DNA of 64,000 nucleotides, from assembly GCA_900618065.1 (NCBI GenBank), contig UYIL01000003.1, positions 434,001 through 498,000 of the forward strand, in the 5' to 3' direction. Below are positions 35,317 to 43,575 of the stretch, one piece after another. This DNA comes from Streptococcus thermophilus. GTDB taxonomy: Bacteria; Actinomycetota; Actinomycetes; Mycobacteriales; Mycobacteriaceae. A program made the translations under genes and the position numbers. Position 1 is the stretch's first letter. Every line of letters starts with the position of its first letter. Below the pieces are notes generated by a model. The model saw only the letters and a list, made by a program, of their open reading frames with translations. It did not search any database and was not told the origin of the DNA.

Positions 35317-36125
35317 TTTTTCGGTTGCGCCGCCGCGGGGGTGTTGCCGGCGCGCTCCAGAACCTCATCGCGCAGGTAGATCCGGACGATGTTGAGCACG
35401 TCCTCGTCAGGCGCCTTTTCAATCGCGCTGGCAATGTCCGCCACCGCATCATCTTCCGACATGTTCAGCTCCGTGGCGATGCGTTTCTCCAGCGACATTT
35501 CCGTATACCGGGTGTGACGTGCGCGCCGGGTGCTCACCCAGTACACGGCCATGGACAGTACCGACGCGGCGATGGAGGCGATGAGCATGCCCTTCCACGG
35601 GGTGACCTGGAAATGGGAAAAGCCGAGCGTCAAGCCCGCGGCGAGCAGCGCCGGGAAGACCATCATCTTCTGGGACGTGAACAAACCGGGAACATTGCCC
35701 AGCACGACATCGCGCACCAGCGAGCCACCGGTGGCCGTGATGACAGCCAGCAGCAGCACAGCAATCCACGGCAGATCATTGGCGAGCGCCTTTGACGCAC
35801 CCACCACCGACCACACCCCGACAGTGATCACGTCCATGTAGAACCGGAAGCGATCCCACAGCGGGCCTTCAATGCGGACGAAGAACGCGATGGCAGCACC
35901 GATCACCGCGACGGTGAGGTACCAGGGGGTCTGCAGTGCGGCGACGGGACCGTTGTTGAGCAGGCAGTCGCGCAGCATGCCGCCGGCGAGCGACGAAATC
36001 AACGCGATGAAACCGAACCCGACCACGTCGAAGTTCATGCGTTTGGCCACTTGCCCGCCGATGATCGCGGCCAGCAGCACGCCGGTGTATTCGAGGATGA
36101 AGTAGAGAGGGCCAAAGTCATTCAC
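35313..36125 (-). CDS. TRIC-type cation channel family protein (UPF0126)
   Basis: The 270-residue product has two repeats of the TRIC/UPF0126 fold: GFGFIALISSLAGGMLRDCLL and LAVITATGGSLVRDVVLGNVP, both with the GG-RD pattern. About seven membrane segments are followed by a soluble C-terminal tail of roughly 65 residues. Such proteins are trimeric cation channels in bacteria and animals; the ion here is not known. GTG 36125 has TAGAAT 7 nt upstream on the minus strand, so the mRNA is probably leaderless. Confidence 0.8.
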   Translation of the reverse strand: MNDFGPLYFILEYTGVLLAAIIGGQVAKRMNFDVVGFGFIALISSLAGGMLRDCLLNNGPVAALQTPWYLTVAVIGAAIAFFVRIEGPLWDRFRFYMDVITVGVWSVVGASKALANDLPWIAVLLLAVITATGGSLVRDVVLGNVPGLFTSQKMMVFPALLAAGLTLGFSHFQVTPWKGMLIASIAASVLSMAVYWVSTRRARHTRYTEMSLEKRIATELNMSEDDAVADIASAIEKAPDEDVLNIVRIYLRDEVLERAGNTPAAAQPKN

Positions 36126-36132
36126 GCCGGAG

Positions 36133-36138
36133 ATTCTA
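36133..36138 (-). promoter_or_regulatory. -10 element for the leaderless TRIC gene
   Basis: TAGAAT on the minus strand ends 7 nt before GTG 36125. Confidence 0.5.
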
Positions 36139-36150
36139 GCTACACCCGGC

Positions 36151-36285
36151 TTATATCCGGCGGGCTCCATCCTGTGCGCTTGTGGCGTAGATCGTCGGCA
36201 CGGCGCCGACCCGGAAGTAGTGCATGGTCTGTACGCCGTATTGCACGCCGTTGGCGGAAGGCACAAGTCTGAGAGCTGTATCCAT
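36151..36285 (-). CDS. Possible small protein of 44 residues
   Basis: Between galM and the TRIC gene a minus-strand ORF reads MDTALRLVPSANGVQYGVQ then TMHYFRVGAVPTIYATSAQD and ends ARRI. Codons from residue 8 on use G or C at the third position almost always, as in the neighbours. It starts 15 bp after the galM stop and lacks an obvious ribosome binding site. I recognise no family. It may be a conserved small protein or the remnant of a larger one. Confidence 0.35.
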   Translation of the reverse strand: MDTALRLVPSANGVQYGVQTMHYFRVGAVPTIYATSAQDGARRI

Positions 36286-36300
36286 GAAGAGGCTTTTTGT

Positions 36301-37257
36301 CTAGATGGCTCGCACCCTCCAGTGCACACTGGTGCGGTCGCCGGGTTCGAGCACGGTGAGGTCCTCGCCTGTCGCGAGGGCGTTTGGGGGCGCGGTCATT
36401 GGTTCCACCGCGAGGAATCGTTGCGGCGAGGTGAAAAGCTGGCACCATCGCATGCTTATCGACGCATCCAGCCCCACCCCCTTCCCAGCCCGATCCACCA
36501 ACACTGCCGTGTGGGTCCGGTGCTCCGGGTCGAACCCGGGGTCATCCAGCCACGCGCCAGCCATGTCGATCGGGTTGTCCGGCCACGGTTCGCGCGGGCC
36601 GGCCGGGATGTTGCGCTCGTCGAGTGGTTGGCGTTGCGTCAGGCCGTGGTGCAGCGTGCACTCGTCTAGCGGGGCGCCCTGGGGGTCGAGGTAGGTGTGC
36701 ACACCGAGCGCGCATGGTGCGGCATCTTCGCCTATATTCTCGGCGGTCATTGTCGCCTCGATCCCAGCGCCGCTTGCCGCCGCGCCACACGACGGGCCAC
36801 CGCCTTCAACGCCTTCACCGGCGACGAGACGGTAACGCACGGTCAACGCGATCGTCCACGGCCAGCCGGGCTCGGGGCCGAGCACGGTCCGCAGCGTTGC
36901 CTCAGTGCGGTCAGTGCGGTCCGTGCGGTCCGTGCGGTCTGCGCCGCCGCTAGTGTCTGCGTCGATGTCGAAGATGCGCCCCCACGTGAACCCGTGCAGG
37001 GCGTGGCCCAATTCGGGTTCGGTGACGTCGAGGCGGTTCTCTTCTTCGTCGAAACGAAACGTCGCGTTGTTCACGCGGTTCGGCCATGGGGCCAGGACGA
37101 TGTTCGCGGCCCCAGGTGGTCGCTGGGCGGGTTCGAAGGAGCGCAGGAGTGGAAGGCCGCTGACACGCAGCTCGCGCACGGCCGCACCTGACGCAGTGAT
37201 AACCGCACGCACATTGCCTTGGTTGAGGACTACTTCGAGGATCGCGTCAGCATCCAT
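36301..37257 (-). CDS. Aldose 1-epimerase (galactose mutarotase family)
   Basis: The 318-residue product belongs to the GalM/YeaD-like beta-sandwich family: VLAPWPNRVNNATF, HALHGFTWG with the active-site His, PCALGVHTYL, and the C-terminal LAVEPMTAPPNA with a conserved Glu. It probably interconverts anomers of hexoses or hexose-6-phosphates. It has a Thr/Asp/Arg tandem repeat, DRTDRTDRTDRT, made by four 9-bp repeats. ATG 37257 has GATAAT 6 nt upstream, suggesting a leaderless mRNA. Confidence 0.82.
   Translation of the reverse strand: MDADAILEVVLNQGNVRAVITASGAAVRELRVSGLPLLRSFEPAQRPPGAANIVLAPWPNRVNNATFRFDEEENRLDVTEPELGHALHGFTWGRIFDIDADTSGGADRTDRTDRTDRTEATLRTVLGPEPGWPWTIALTVRYRLVAGEGVEGGGPSCGAAASGAGIEATMTAENIGEDAAPCALGVHTYLDPQGAPLDECTLHHGLTQRQPLDERNIPAGPREPWPDNPIDMAGAWLDDPGFDPEHRTHTAVLVDRAGKGVGLDASISMRWCQLFTSPQRFLAVEPMTAPPNALATGEDLTVLEPGDRTSVHWRVRAI
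36903..36938. repeat. Tandem 9-bp repeat inside galM
   Basis: Four copies of CAGTGCGGT or CCGTGCGGT stand in tandem (36903, 36912, 36921, 36930). They stay in frame and code for repeated Asp-Arg-Thr on the minus strand. Confidence 0.85.
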
Positions 37258-37263
37258 AGTCCA

Positions 37264-37269
37264 ATTATC
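37264..37269 (-). promoter_or_regulatory. -10 element for leaderless galM
   Basis: GATAAT on the minus strand ends 6 nt before ATG 37257. Confidence 0.45.
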
Positions 37270-37361
37270 GTTCTCTCGCCCTTGTACCGAAAAATGCCCC
37301 ACCCAATCATGGGTGGTTGCCCAATAATTTTTGCTGTCAGAGCGAATCGTTTCCTGGGGTT

Positions 37362-37409
37362 TGTGGATAAATCGGTGAGGTTGGTGACGTGTCAACGCGG
37401 TTATCCACA
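37362..37409. promoter_or_regulatory. Two perfect DnaA boxes in opposite orientation
   Basis: TGTGGATAA (37362-37370) and TTATCCACA (37401-37409) are perfect DnaA-box words facing each other 30 bp apart. They lie upstream of the HNH endonuclease gene and not near an origin-type gene. Confidence 0.5.
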
Positions 37410-37449
37410 GGGTTTTCGCCTTGCCCTTTACCGCGCTTGCATGCGTGCA

Positions 37450-37455
37450 TACGGT
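37450..37455 (+). promoter_or_regulatory. -10 element for the leaderless HNH gene
   Basis: TACGGT ends 7 nt before ATG 37463, which lacks a ribosome binding site. Confidence 0.4.
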
Positions 37456-37462
37456 TCAAACC

Positions 37463-38527
37463 ATGAACGCATTCGGGGAAGCGGTGGGCGCGATGTCGCA
37501 GGGCATCGACTTTTTGGCGGGGTTCGACCGCGACGTCGCCCTCGACGCCGGCTTCCCACCGCACCAGGTCCGCACATGGGCCAAGACCCGCGAGGTGTAT
37601 TTCGGCAAGACGCGCTGGTCGAGGAAGCAGGCGGTGGCCGTCGATAAGGCGCGTGGGGTGCCGCTTGCCCAGCTCGTGCTCATCGAGGAACGCATCCGCC
37701 ATATCGACGACGAAGGCGAGCGTTGGCGTCTGCGCCATGAACTGCTCGGCCTGCGCGGTAACTACGACTCGGTCAAGCGCAAGGCCACCGCTATCGTGCC
37801 GCCGAAGGAGAAGAAGCCGCCGAAGCCGGGAATCCGGTTTGGTGCCTCGGTCGACGGCGTTCGTTCGGTGAGCATCACCGGGCCTGAGCGTGAGCTTGCT
37901 GACCTGGAGAAAGCGGTCTCGGCCGGGCTTGATCCGGAGCAGCCCGAGTCACCGCAGAAGCTGGAGAAATTCCTTGAGCTTTTGCGTGACGACGGCCCCC
38001 GCGTCCCCCGTTCCGAACCCCGCCCCATCGTCATGGTGCCCGTGGACGAAGCCGTTAAGATTCTCGGCGGCGAGGGTGATGACACTGTCCTCGGCCTGAC
38101 TGACGGAACCACCATGACCGCATCCGAGCTGGTGGCTGAGAACTTCGGCGAGCAGCTGGAAGTCGCCGTCTTTCACCCGCAGGAAGGTGCGGTGAACCTG
38201 CTTCGCGGCCAGCGCTTCGCCAACGCGAAGCAGCGTGCGCTGGTGAGCATGGTCCAGCCGATCTGTGCGGTCCCGGGTTGCCGCCACGCTGCCGACATGT
38301 GCGAGATGCACCACATCACTCCGTGGAAGCACGGTGGCCAGACCAACCTGCGCAATCTGGCGCCGCTGTGCCGCTACCACAACCGCACCAACGACGATGA
38401 TGACCAGGCGCGCCGCGGCCGGATCGAGAACATCCGTGGTGCGCCGATGTGGGTGTCGCCGCGCGGTTACCCGATGCCGAACAACCGGCATCCGTACGGG
38501 GCGATGAAGGCGCTCTTCGGAACCTAG
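37463..38527 (+). CDS. HNH endonuclease domain protein (13E12/DUF222-like)
   Basis: The 354-residue product has an all-helical N-terminal two-thirds, with a middle segment VRSVSITGPERELADLEKAV resembling DUF222-type proteins, and a C-terminal HNH nuclease: CAVPGCRHAADMCEMHHITPW followed by HGGQTNLRNLAPLCRYHN, containing the paired Cys and the H-N-H residues. These genes are multi-copy in actinobacteria (REP13E12 type in M. tuberculosis). The biological role is unsettled. The frame is intact and base composition is like its neighbours, so recent transfer is not evident. Confidence 0.8.
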   Translation: MNAFGEAVGAMSQGIDFLAGFDRDVALDAGFPPHQVRTWAKTREVYFGKTRWSRKQAVAVDKARGVPLAQLVLIEERIRHIDDEGERWRLRHELLGLRGNYDSVKRKATAIVPPKEKKPPKPGIRFGASVDGVRSVSITGPERELADLEKAVSAGLDPEQPESPQKLEKFLELLRDDGPRVPRSEPRPIVMVPVDEAVKILGGEGDDTVLGLTDGTTMTASELVAENFGEQLEVAVFHPQEGAVNLLRGQRFANAKQRALVSMVQPICAVPGCRHAADMCEMHHITPWKHGGQTNLRNLAPLCRYHNRTNDDDDQARRGRIENIRGAPMWVSPRGYPMPNNRHPYGAMKALFGT

Positions 38528-38543
38528 CGCGTGCGGCAATCCC

Positions 38544-38549
38544 TAGACT
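38544..38549 (+). promoter_or_regulatory. -10 element for leaderless hemL
   Basis: TAGACT ends 6 nt before ATG 38556, with no ribosome binding site between. Confidence 0.55.
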
Positions 38550-38555
38550 GGGGGC

Positions 38556-39881
38556 ATGACTGCATCAACTGATCGTTCCGAATCCCGTTCCGCTGCGCTG
38601 TTCCAACGCGCGAAAGCCGTCACGCCCGGCGGGGTGAACTCGCCCGTGCGCGCATTCGGGTCCGTGGGAGGTCAACCGCGTTTCATCGCGAGCGCGAGCG
38701 GCTCGCAGCTTATCGACGCCGACGGCAACCCCTACACCGACCTCATCTGCTCGTGGGGACCCATGATCCACGGGCACTCCCACCCGCAGATCGTCGAAGC
38801 GGTGGAGAAAGCCTTGAAGGACGGGCTGTCCTTCGGCGCGCCCACCGAGGCAGAGGTGCGCCTGGCGGAGCTGATTGTCGAGCGCACGAGCGTGGAAAAG
38901 GTCCGCATGGTCAACTCCGGCACGGAGGCGACAATGAGTGCGGTGCGTCTCGCGCGCGGGTTCACCGGCCGGTCGAAGCTCCTCAAGTTCGAGGGCTGCT
39001 ACCACGGCCACGTCGATGCGCTTCTGGCCGCGGCCGGATCCGGCGTGGCCACCTACGGCCTGCCCGACACCCCCGGCGTGACGGGCGCCCAGGCTGGCGA
39101 CACCATCGTCGTGCCGTACAACGACATCGAGGCCGTCCGCGAGGCGTTCGCTGCCCACCCGGGCGAGATCGCCGCGATCATTACCGAGGCTGCCGCGGGC
39201 AACATGGGCACCGTCGCCCCGGTGGAGGTGGCACCGGGTACCGGGTTCAACCAAGCGCTCAAAGACATCGCGCATGCCGACGGCGCACTCCTGATCATCG
39301 ATGAGGTGATGACGGGCTTCCGCACCTCCTACAGCGGCTGGTACGGCATCGACGGTGTCGCCGGCGACCTGACCACCTTCGGCAAGGTCGTCTCCGGTGG
39401 TTTGCCGGCCGCGGCGTTCGGCGGCCGCGCCGACATCATGGACTACCTCGCGCCGGGCGGGCCGGTGTACCAAGCGGGCACGTTGTCGGGGAATCCGGTG
39501 GCGATGGCGGCGGGGGAGGCGTCGTTAAGCATTGCGGAAGAGGCGATCTACCCGCAGCTGAACGCCAACGCCGACCGCCTGGCCGCCCTGCTTACAGACG
39601 CTCTGACCAGCGCCGGCGTCGCACACCACATTCAGCGTGCCGAGTCGATGCTCTCCATCCGTTTCGCCGAGGGCGCAGGCCACAACTTCGCCGACATGAA
39701 GGCCGCCGACACGTTCCGCTACGCCCCGTTCTTCCACGCGCTTCTGGCCGCCGGCGTCTACGCCCCGCCCAGCGCCTTCGAAACCTGGTTTGTGTCGACC
39801 GCCCTGACCGATGCAGACTTTGAGAAGATTGAGACTGCTTTGCCTGCCGCTGCCCGCGCGGCAGCGAGCGCAGCAGAGTAG
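38556..39881 (+). CDS. hemL: Glutamate-1-semialdehyde 2,1-aminomutase
   Basis: HemL converts glutamate-1-semialdehyde to 5-aminolevulinate with PLP. The 441-residue product has [21 protein letters not shown], the PLP-phosphate motif [22 protein letters not shown] and the PLP-lysine in [18 protein letters not shown]. It completes the C5 steps with hemA in this window. The ATG is a probable leaderless start. The downstream phosphoglycerate mutase family gene follows after 9 bp. Confidence 0.95.
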   Translation: MTASTDRSESRSAALFQRAKAVTPGGVNSPVRAFGSVGGQPRFIASASGSQLIDADGNPYTDLICSWGPMIHGHSHPQIVEAVEKALKDGLSFGAPTEAEVRLAELIVERTSVEKVRMVNSGTEATMSAVRLARGFTGRSKLLKFEGCYHGHVDALLAAAGSGVATYGLPDTPGVTGAQAGDTIVVPYNDIEAVREAFAAHPGEIAAIITEAAAGNMGTVAPVEVAPGTGFNQALKDIAHADGALLIIDEVMTGFRTSYSGWYGIDGVAGDLTTFGKVVSGGLPAAAFGGRADIMDYLAPGGPVYQAGTLSGNPVAMAAGEASLSIAEEAIYPQLNANADRLAALLTDALTSAGVAHHIQRAESMLSIRFAEGAGHNFADMKAADTFRYAPFFHALLAAGVYAPPSAFETWFVSTALTDADFEKIETALPAAARAAASAAE

Positions 39882-39890
39882 GAGGCAGCC

Positions 39891-40508
39891 ATGGCAGGGT
39901 CCAACGAAACCGTCGTGCATCTCGTGCGCCACGGTGAGGTGCACAACCCGAAAAAGCTGCTGTACGGACGTCTGCCCGGTTTCCACCTGAGCTCGCGCGG
40001 GCAGTCGATGGCTGCGCGCACGGCCGTCAGCTTCAAAGGCCACGACGTCACCTACCTTGCCGCCTCGCCGCTCGAGCGGGCGCAGGAGACCGCCGCACCG
40101 ATCGCAGAGGTCCTCGGCATGGGGATCCACACCGACGACGACCTCATCGAATCCGACAACGTCTTCGAGGGATTGCGCACCAAAGGGCTGCGCTCCCAGC
40201 TGGTGCACCCTGTCCGCTGGCGCCACATGACCAACCCGCTTGAGCCGAGCTGGGGTGAACCGTACGACGAGATCTTGGAGCGGATGGAACGGGCCGTCGA
40301 TAAGGCGCGCGGGCATGCGCAGGGCCGTGAGGCGGTGCTCGTGTCGCACCAGCTGCCGATCGTCATGATGCAGCGCTCCATCCAGGGCAAACGCCTGCCG
40401 CACAACCCCACGAAGCGCCAGTGCGATCTAGCCAGCGTGACCTCGCTTGTTTTCGACGGCGACCGGCTTGTCTCCTGGTCCTACGACGAACCCGCGAGGG
40501 GGATCTAG
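39891..40508 (+). CDS. Histidine phosphatase family protein (phosphoglycerate mutase-like)
   Basis: The 205-residue product has the phosphohistidine motif HLVRHGEVHNPKKLLYG, the ASPLERAQETAAPIA helix and a second His in VLVSHQLPIVMMQR. Length and motifs point to a broad phosphatase rather than the glycolytic mutase. The substrate is unknown. GTAGGAGG is a strong ribosome binding site. It sits between hemL and the cytochrome c maturation operon, its stop being 2 bp before the ResA-like GTG start. Confidence 0.85.
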   Translation: MAGSNETVVHLVRHGEVHNPKKLLYGRLPGFHLSSRGQSMAARTAVSFKGHDVTYLAASPLERAQETAAPIAEVLGMGIHTDDDLIESDNVFEGLRTKGLRSQLVHPVRWRHMTNPLEPSWGEPYDEILERMERAVDKARGHAQGREAVLVSHQLPIVMMQRSIQGKRLPHNPTKRQCDLASVTSLVFDGDRLVSWSYDEPARGI

Positions 40509-41096
40509 GTGCGACGTTTCGCCGCGGTTGTCTTTGCCGCCGCTTTCGCGCTCACCGCATGCGCAGACACGGGTTCCGGTGATACGTTCGCGTTCCACTC
40601 GCCAGGCGGCCAGGTCGAAATACTTTACGACGAATCCGACCGCGCCCCTTTGCCCACCTTCTCCGGCGAATCCCTCATGGAGCCGGGCGAGCAGATCTCT
40701 CTGGACGTCTTCAAGGGGCAGATCGTCGTGCTGAACGCCTGGGGCCAATGGTGCGCGCCGTGCCGCGCGGAAGTCGACGACCTGCAGGAAGTCCAAGACG
40801 CCCTGACCGAATCTGGCCAGGGCACCGTGCTGGGCATCAACGTGCGCGACCACCAGCCGGAGATCGCTCGCGACTTCGTCACAGACAACGGCGTGACCTA
40901 CCCGTCGATTTATGACCCGCCGTTCCGCACCGCCGCGGCGCTCGGCGGCATCCCGACGTCCGTGATCCCCACCACCGTGATCCTGGACAAGCAGCACCGC
41001 CCTGCCGCCGTGTTCCTCCGCGAAGTCACGGCCGACGACATCCTTGAAGTCACCGACCGGCTCGCCACGGAAACATCCATGGAAGGGGCCGGCTAG
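40509..41096 (+). CDS. Thioredoxin-like lipoprotein, ResA/CcsX-like
   Basis: The 195-residue product starts with a lipoprotein signal (FAAVVFAAAFALTACADTG; lipobox LTAC, Cys18) and carries a thioredoxin-fold domain with the redox motif NAWGQWCAPCRAEVDDL and a cis-Pro region (GGIPTSVIPTTVILD). ResA-type proteins keep apocytochrome c haem-binding cysteines reduced on the outer side of the membrane. The downstream ccdA, resB and ccsB support that role here. The start is GTG. Confidence 0.88.
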   Translation: MRRFAAVVFAAAFALTACADTGSGDTFAFHSPGGQVEILYDESDRAPLPTFSGESLMEPGEQISLDVFKGQIVVLNAWGQWCAPCRAEVDDLQEVQDALTESGQGTVLGINVRDHQPEIARDFVTDNGVTYPSIYDPPFRTAAALGGIPTSVIPTTVILDKQHRPAAVFLREVTADDILEVTDRLATETSMEGAG

Positions 41097-41879
41097 ATGG
41101 GGGAGACCTTCGCGGATCTCGCTGCGTCCGGCCCGCTGCTGCTGGGTATGCTCGCGGCGGCGGTGGCTGGTCTGGTGTCGTTCGCGTCGCCGTGCGTGAT
41201 CCCGCTCGTGCCGGGCTACTTGTCGTACCTGACGGGCATTGTCGGCGGCGAGCTGGACTTCCGCGACGGCGAAGTGGCGGTGGGCAAGCGCCGCAAGTGG
41301 GCGGTGGTTGTTGCGGCGGGGTTGTTCATCCTCGGTTTCACGGTCGTGTTTCTGCTGGCCACAGTGACGGTCTTCGGGGCGATCCGCCTGATTGCGCTCA
41401 ACGCGGACACGCTTATGCGCGTCGGCGGTGTGGTCACGATCGTGATGGGGCTGGTCTTCATGGGGGCAGTCCCGGCGCTCCAACGCGACACGCGCATGCA
41501 GCCGAAGCAGTGGGCGACGTGGCTGGGTGCGCCGCTGCTCGGCGGGGTGTTCGCGCTGGGTTGGACGCCGTGCTTGGGGCCGACGCTCGGGGCGGTGATC
41601 TCAGTGTCTGTGGGCACGGACGGGTTCACAGCGGCGCGCGGCATCGTGCTTGTCACCGCGTACTGCCTCGGCTTGGGCGTGCCGTTTTTGCTGGTGGCGC
41701 TCGGTTCCGCGCAGGCGGTGGAGGCGGTCGGTTTCCTGCGCCGCCACTCGCGTACCATCCAGATCATTGGCGGGGCCGCGATGGTGCTGGTGGGCATCCT
41801 GCTGCTCACCGGCGCGTGGAACGTTTTCATCAGCTGGACCCGCCAGTTCGTCGACGGCTTCGGCACCACTTTGCTATGA
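41097..41879 (+). CDS. ccdA: Cytochrome c biogenesis thiol transporter CcdA
   Basis: CcdA carries electrons across the membrane to ResA. The 260-residue product has about six membrane segments with the two redox cysteines in FASPCVIPLVPGYLSYLTG (first half) and GWTPCLGPTLGAVI (second half). The stop overlaps the resB ATG (CTATGAC). It starts immediately after the ResA-like stop codon. Confidence 0.92.
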   Translation: MGETFADLAASGPLLLGMLAAAVAGLVSFASPCVIPLVPGYLSYLTGIVGGELDFRDGEVAVGKRRKWAVVVAAGLFILGFTVVFLLATVTVFGAIRLIALNADTLMRVGGVVTIVMGLVFMGAVPALQRDTRMQPKQWATWLGAPLLGGVFALGWTPCLGPTLGAVISVSVGTDGFTAARGIVLVTAYCLGLGVPFLLVALGSAQAVEAVGFLRRHSRTIQIIGGAAMVLVGILLLTGAWNVFISWTRQFVDGFGTTLL

Positions 41880-43525
41880 CTTTTCTGAAACGTATTTGGC
41901 ACTGGCTCACGAGTATGCGCACGGCACTCGTGTTGCTGTTCCTGCTTGCGCTCGTCGCGGTGCCGGGTGCGTTGTTGCCGCAGCAGGAGGTCAGCCAGTC
42001 GCAGGTCGACGAGTACATTGCGGCTAACCCGACGATGGGTCGCATCTACGATCGCCTTTCGCTTTTCGACGTCTTCTCCTCCCCAATCTTCGCCGCCCTG
42101 CTGACCCTGCTGATCATTTCGTTGATCGGGTGCATCATTCCGCGCTCAATTGATCATTACCGGGCGTATAAGGCGAAGCCGACGCGTGCGCCGAAGTTTC
42201 TGCACCGGATGCCGTTGCACAGTGAGGCGGATGTGGATGCACCGCTCGAGGAGGTCGAGGCCCGCGCGCGCGAGGCGCTTGGCCGGTGGCGCGTGGCGGT
42301 GTACACCCCGGAGGAGGACCGCGCGGGGGCGCAGTCGTTGTCGGCGGAGCGCGGGTACGCCCGCGAGCTGGCGAATTTGGTCTTCCACGTCGCCATCGTC
42401 GCGGTCATCGCGGTGTTCGCGTTGGGGCGCATGGTGTTTTATGAGGGCCAGGTCATTGTGGTGACCAATTCCGAGTCGGAGTTCGCGGTGCCGGTCGAGC
42501 AGTCGCGCGAGTTCTGCAACACTTCGCCTGCGAACTTTGACACCTTCCGCGCCGGCCCGCTTTTCGACGGCACCGGCCTCACCCCCTTCTGCTTCATCTC
42601 CCACAATTTCACCGCGGACTATTTGCCCAACGGCCAGGCGGACTCGTTCGCGTCGGATGTCTCCTACTTGGAAGGCGAGGAAATCACAGCCGGCGGCAAC
42701 GGCGACTGGGAAGACTACACCCTGCGTGTGAACCACCCGTTGCGCATCGGCGGCGACCGCGTGTACCTGCAGGGCCACGGTTTTGCCCCGCAGATCACGG
42801 TGACGTGGCCGAACGGGGAAACCCGCACCCAGATGATTCAGTACCGCCCGTCGGACCTGACGTTCTTCCTGTCCAACGGCGTGATGCGGTTCGACCCGCC
42901 CGCCGGGATGTACCCGGACTTGTCGGACCGCCGCGCCAACCAGCTCGCCATCGAGGGCGTCTTCGCCCCGACGGCGCAGTGGTCGGGCCCGAACGGCGAC
43001 ATGCTCCAGTCCGCTTTCCCGGCGATGAATGACCCGGCGGTCTCCCTCGACGTCTACGTCGGCGACGCCGGCCTGGACACCGGCCGGCCGCAGAACCTTT
43101 TCTCTCTCGACCAGGACCTCATCGCCAACGGTCAGCTGCAGCGCGTCGAGCGCATCCAGCTCGCCGCTGGCGAGGAGCAGAAGATCACGGCGAACGGCCA
43201 AGAGCTCACCGTGCGTTTCGACGGCGCCGCCGAGTACGCCAACTACCAGATCTCCCGCGACCCCACGCAGGTGTGGGCACTGGTCACCACGTCGTTGCTA
43301 CTGGCCAGCCTCATCGGTTCGTTGACCATCAAGCGCCGCCGCATCTGGGTGCGTCTCACCCCGAATGCGGACGGTACCACCCACGTTGACATGGCCGGCT
43401 TGGCCCGCACCGACCGCGCCGGTTGGGGTAACGAGTTCTATGACGTGGTAGATGAGGTAACGGCGCGCAGGGGCGTCGACAAGCATGCGGACGACGCGCT
43501 CGACGACGGCGAAGAGTGGCACTGA
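41876..43525 (+). CDS. resB: Cytochrome c biogenesis protein ResB
   Basis: ResB and CcsB form the system II heme-handling complex for cytochrome c. The 549-residue product has N-terminal membrane segments (TALVLLFLLALVAVPGALLPQ and FAALLTLLIISLIGCIIPR), a third at about 165-185, a large extracytoplasmic domain and a C-terminal membrane segment (WALVTTSLLLASLIGSL). The start ATG 41876 overlaps the ccdA stop; the open frame further upstream is antisense to nothing real and overlaps ccdA. Confidence 0.9.
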   Translation: MTFLKRIWHWLTSMRTALVLLFLLALVAVPGALLPQQEVSQSQVDEYIAANPTMGRIYDRLSLFDVFSSPIFAALLTLLIISLIGCIIPRSIDHYRAYKAKPTRAPKFLHRMPLHSEADVDAPLEEVEARAREALGRWRVAVYTPEEDRAGAQSLSAERGYARELANLVFHVAIVAVIAVFALGRMVFYEGQVIVVTNSESEFAVPVEQSREFCNTSPANFDTFRAGPLFDGTGLTPFCFISHNFTADYLPNGQADSFASDVSYLEGEEITAGGNGDWEDYTLRVNHPLRIGGDRVYLQGHGFAPQITVTWPNGETRTQMIQYRPSDLTFFLSNGVMRFDPPAGMYPDLSDRRANQLAIEGVFAPTAQWSGPNGDMLQSAFPAMNDPAVSLDVYVGDAGLDTGRPQNLFSLDQDLIANGQLQRVERIQLAAGEEQKITANGQELTVRFDGAAEYANYQISRDPTQVWALVTTSLLLASLIGSLTIKRRRIWVRLTPNADGTTHVDMAGLARTDRAGWGNEFYDVVDEVTARRGVDKHADDALDDGEEWH

Positions 43526-43563
43526 CCACCCCCGATGACCTTTGAGGAAAACCCCGTGTGGAG

Positions 43564-43569
43564 TAAGGT
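43564..43569 (+). promoter_or_regulatory. -10 element for leaderless ccsB
   Basis: TAAGGT ends 6 nt before ATG 43576, giving ccsB its own start site 50 bp after resB. Confidence 0.45.
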
Positions 43570-43575
43570 TGATCT

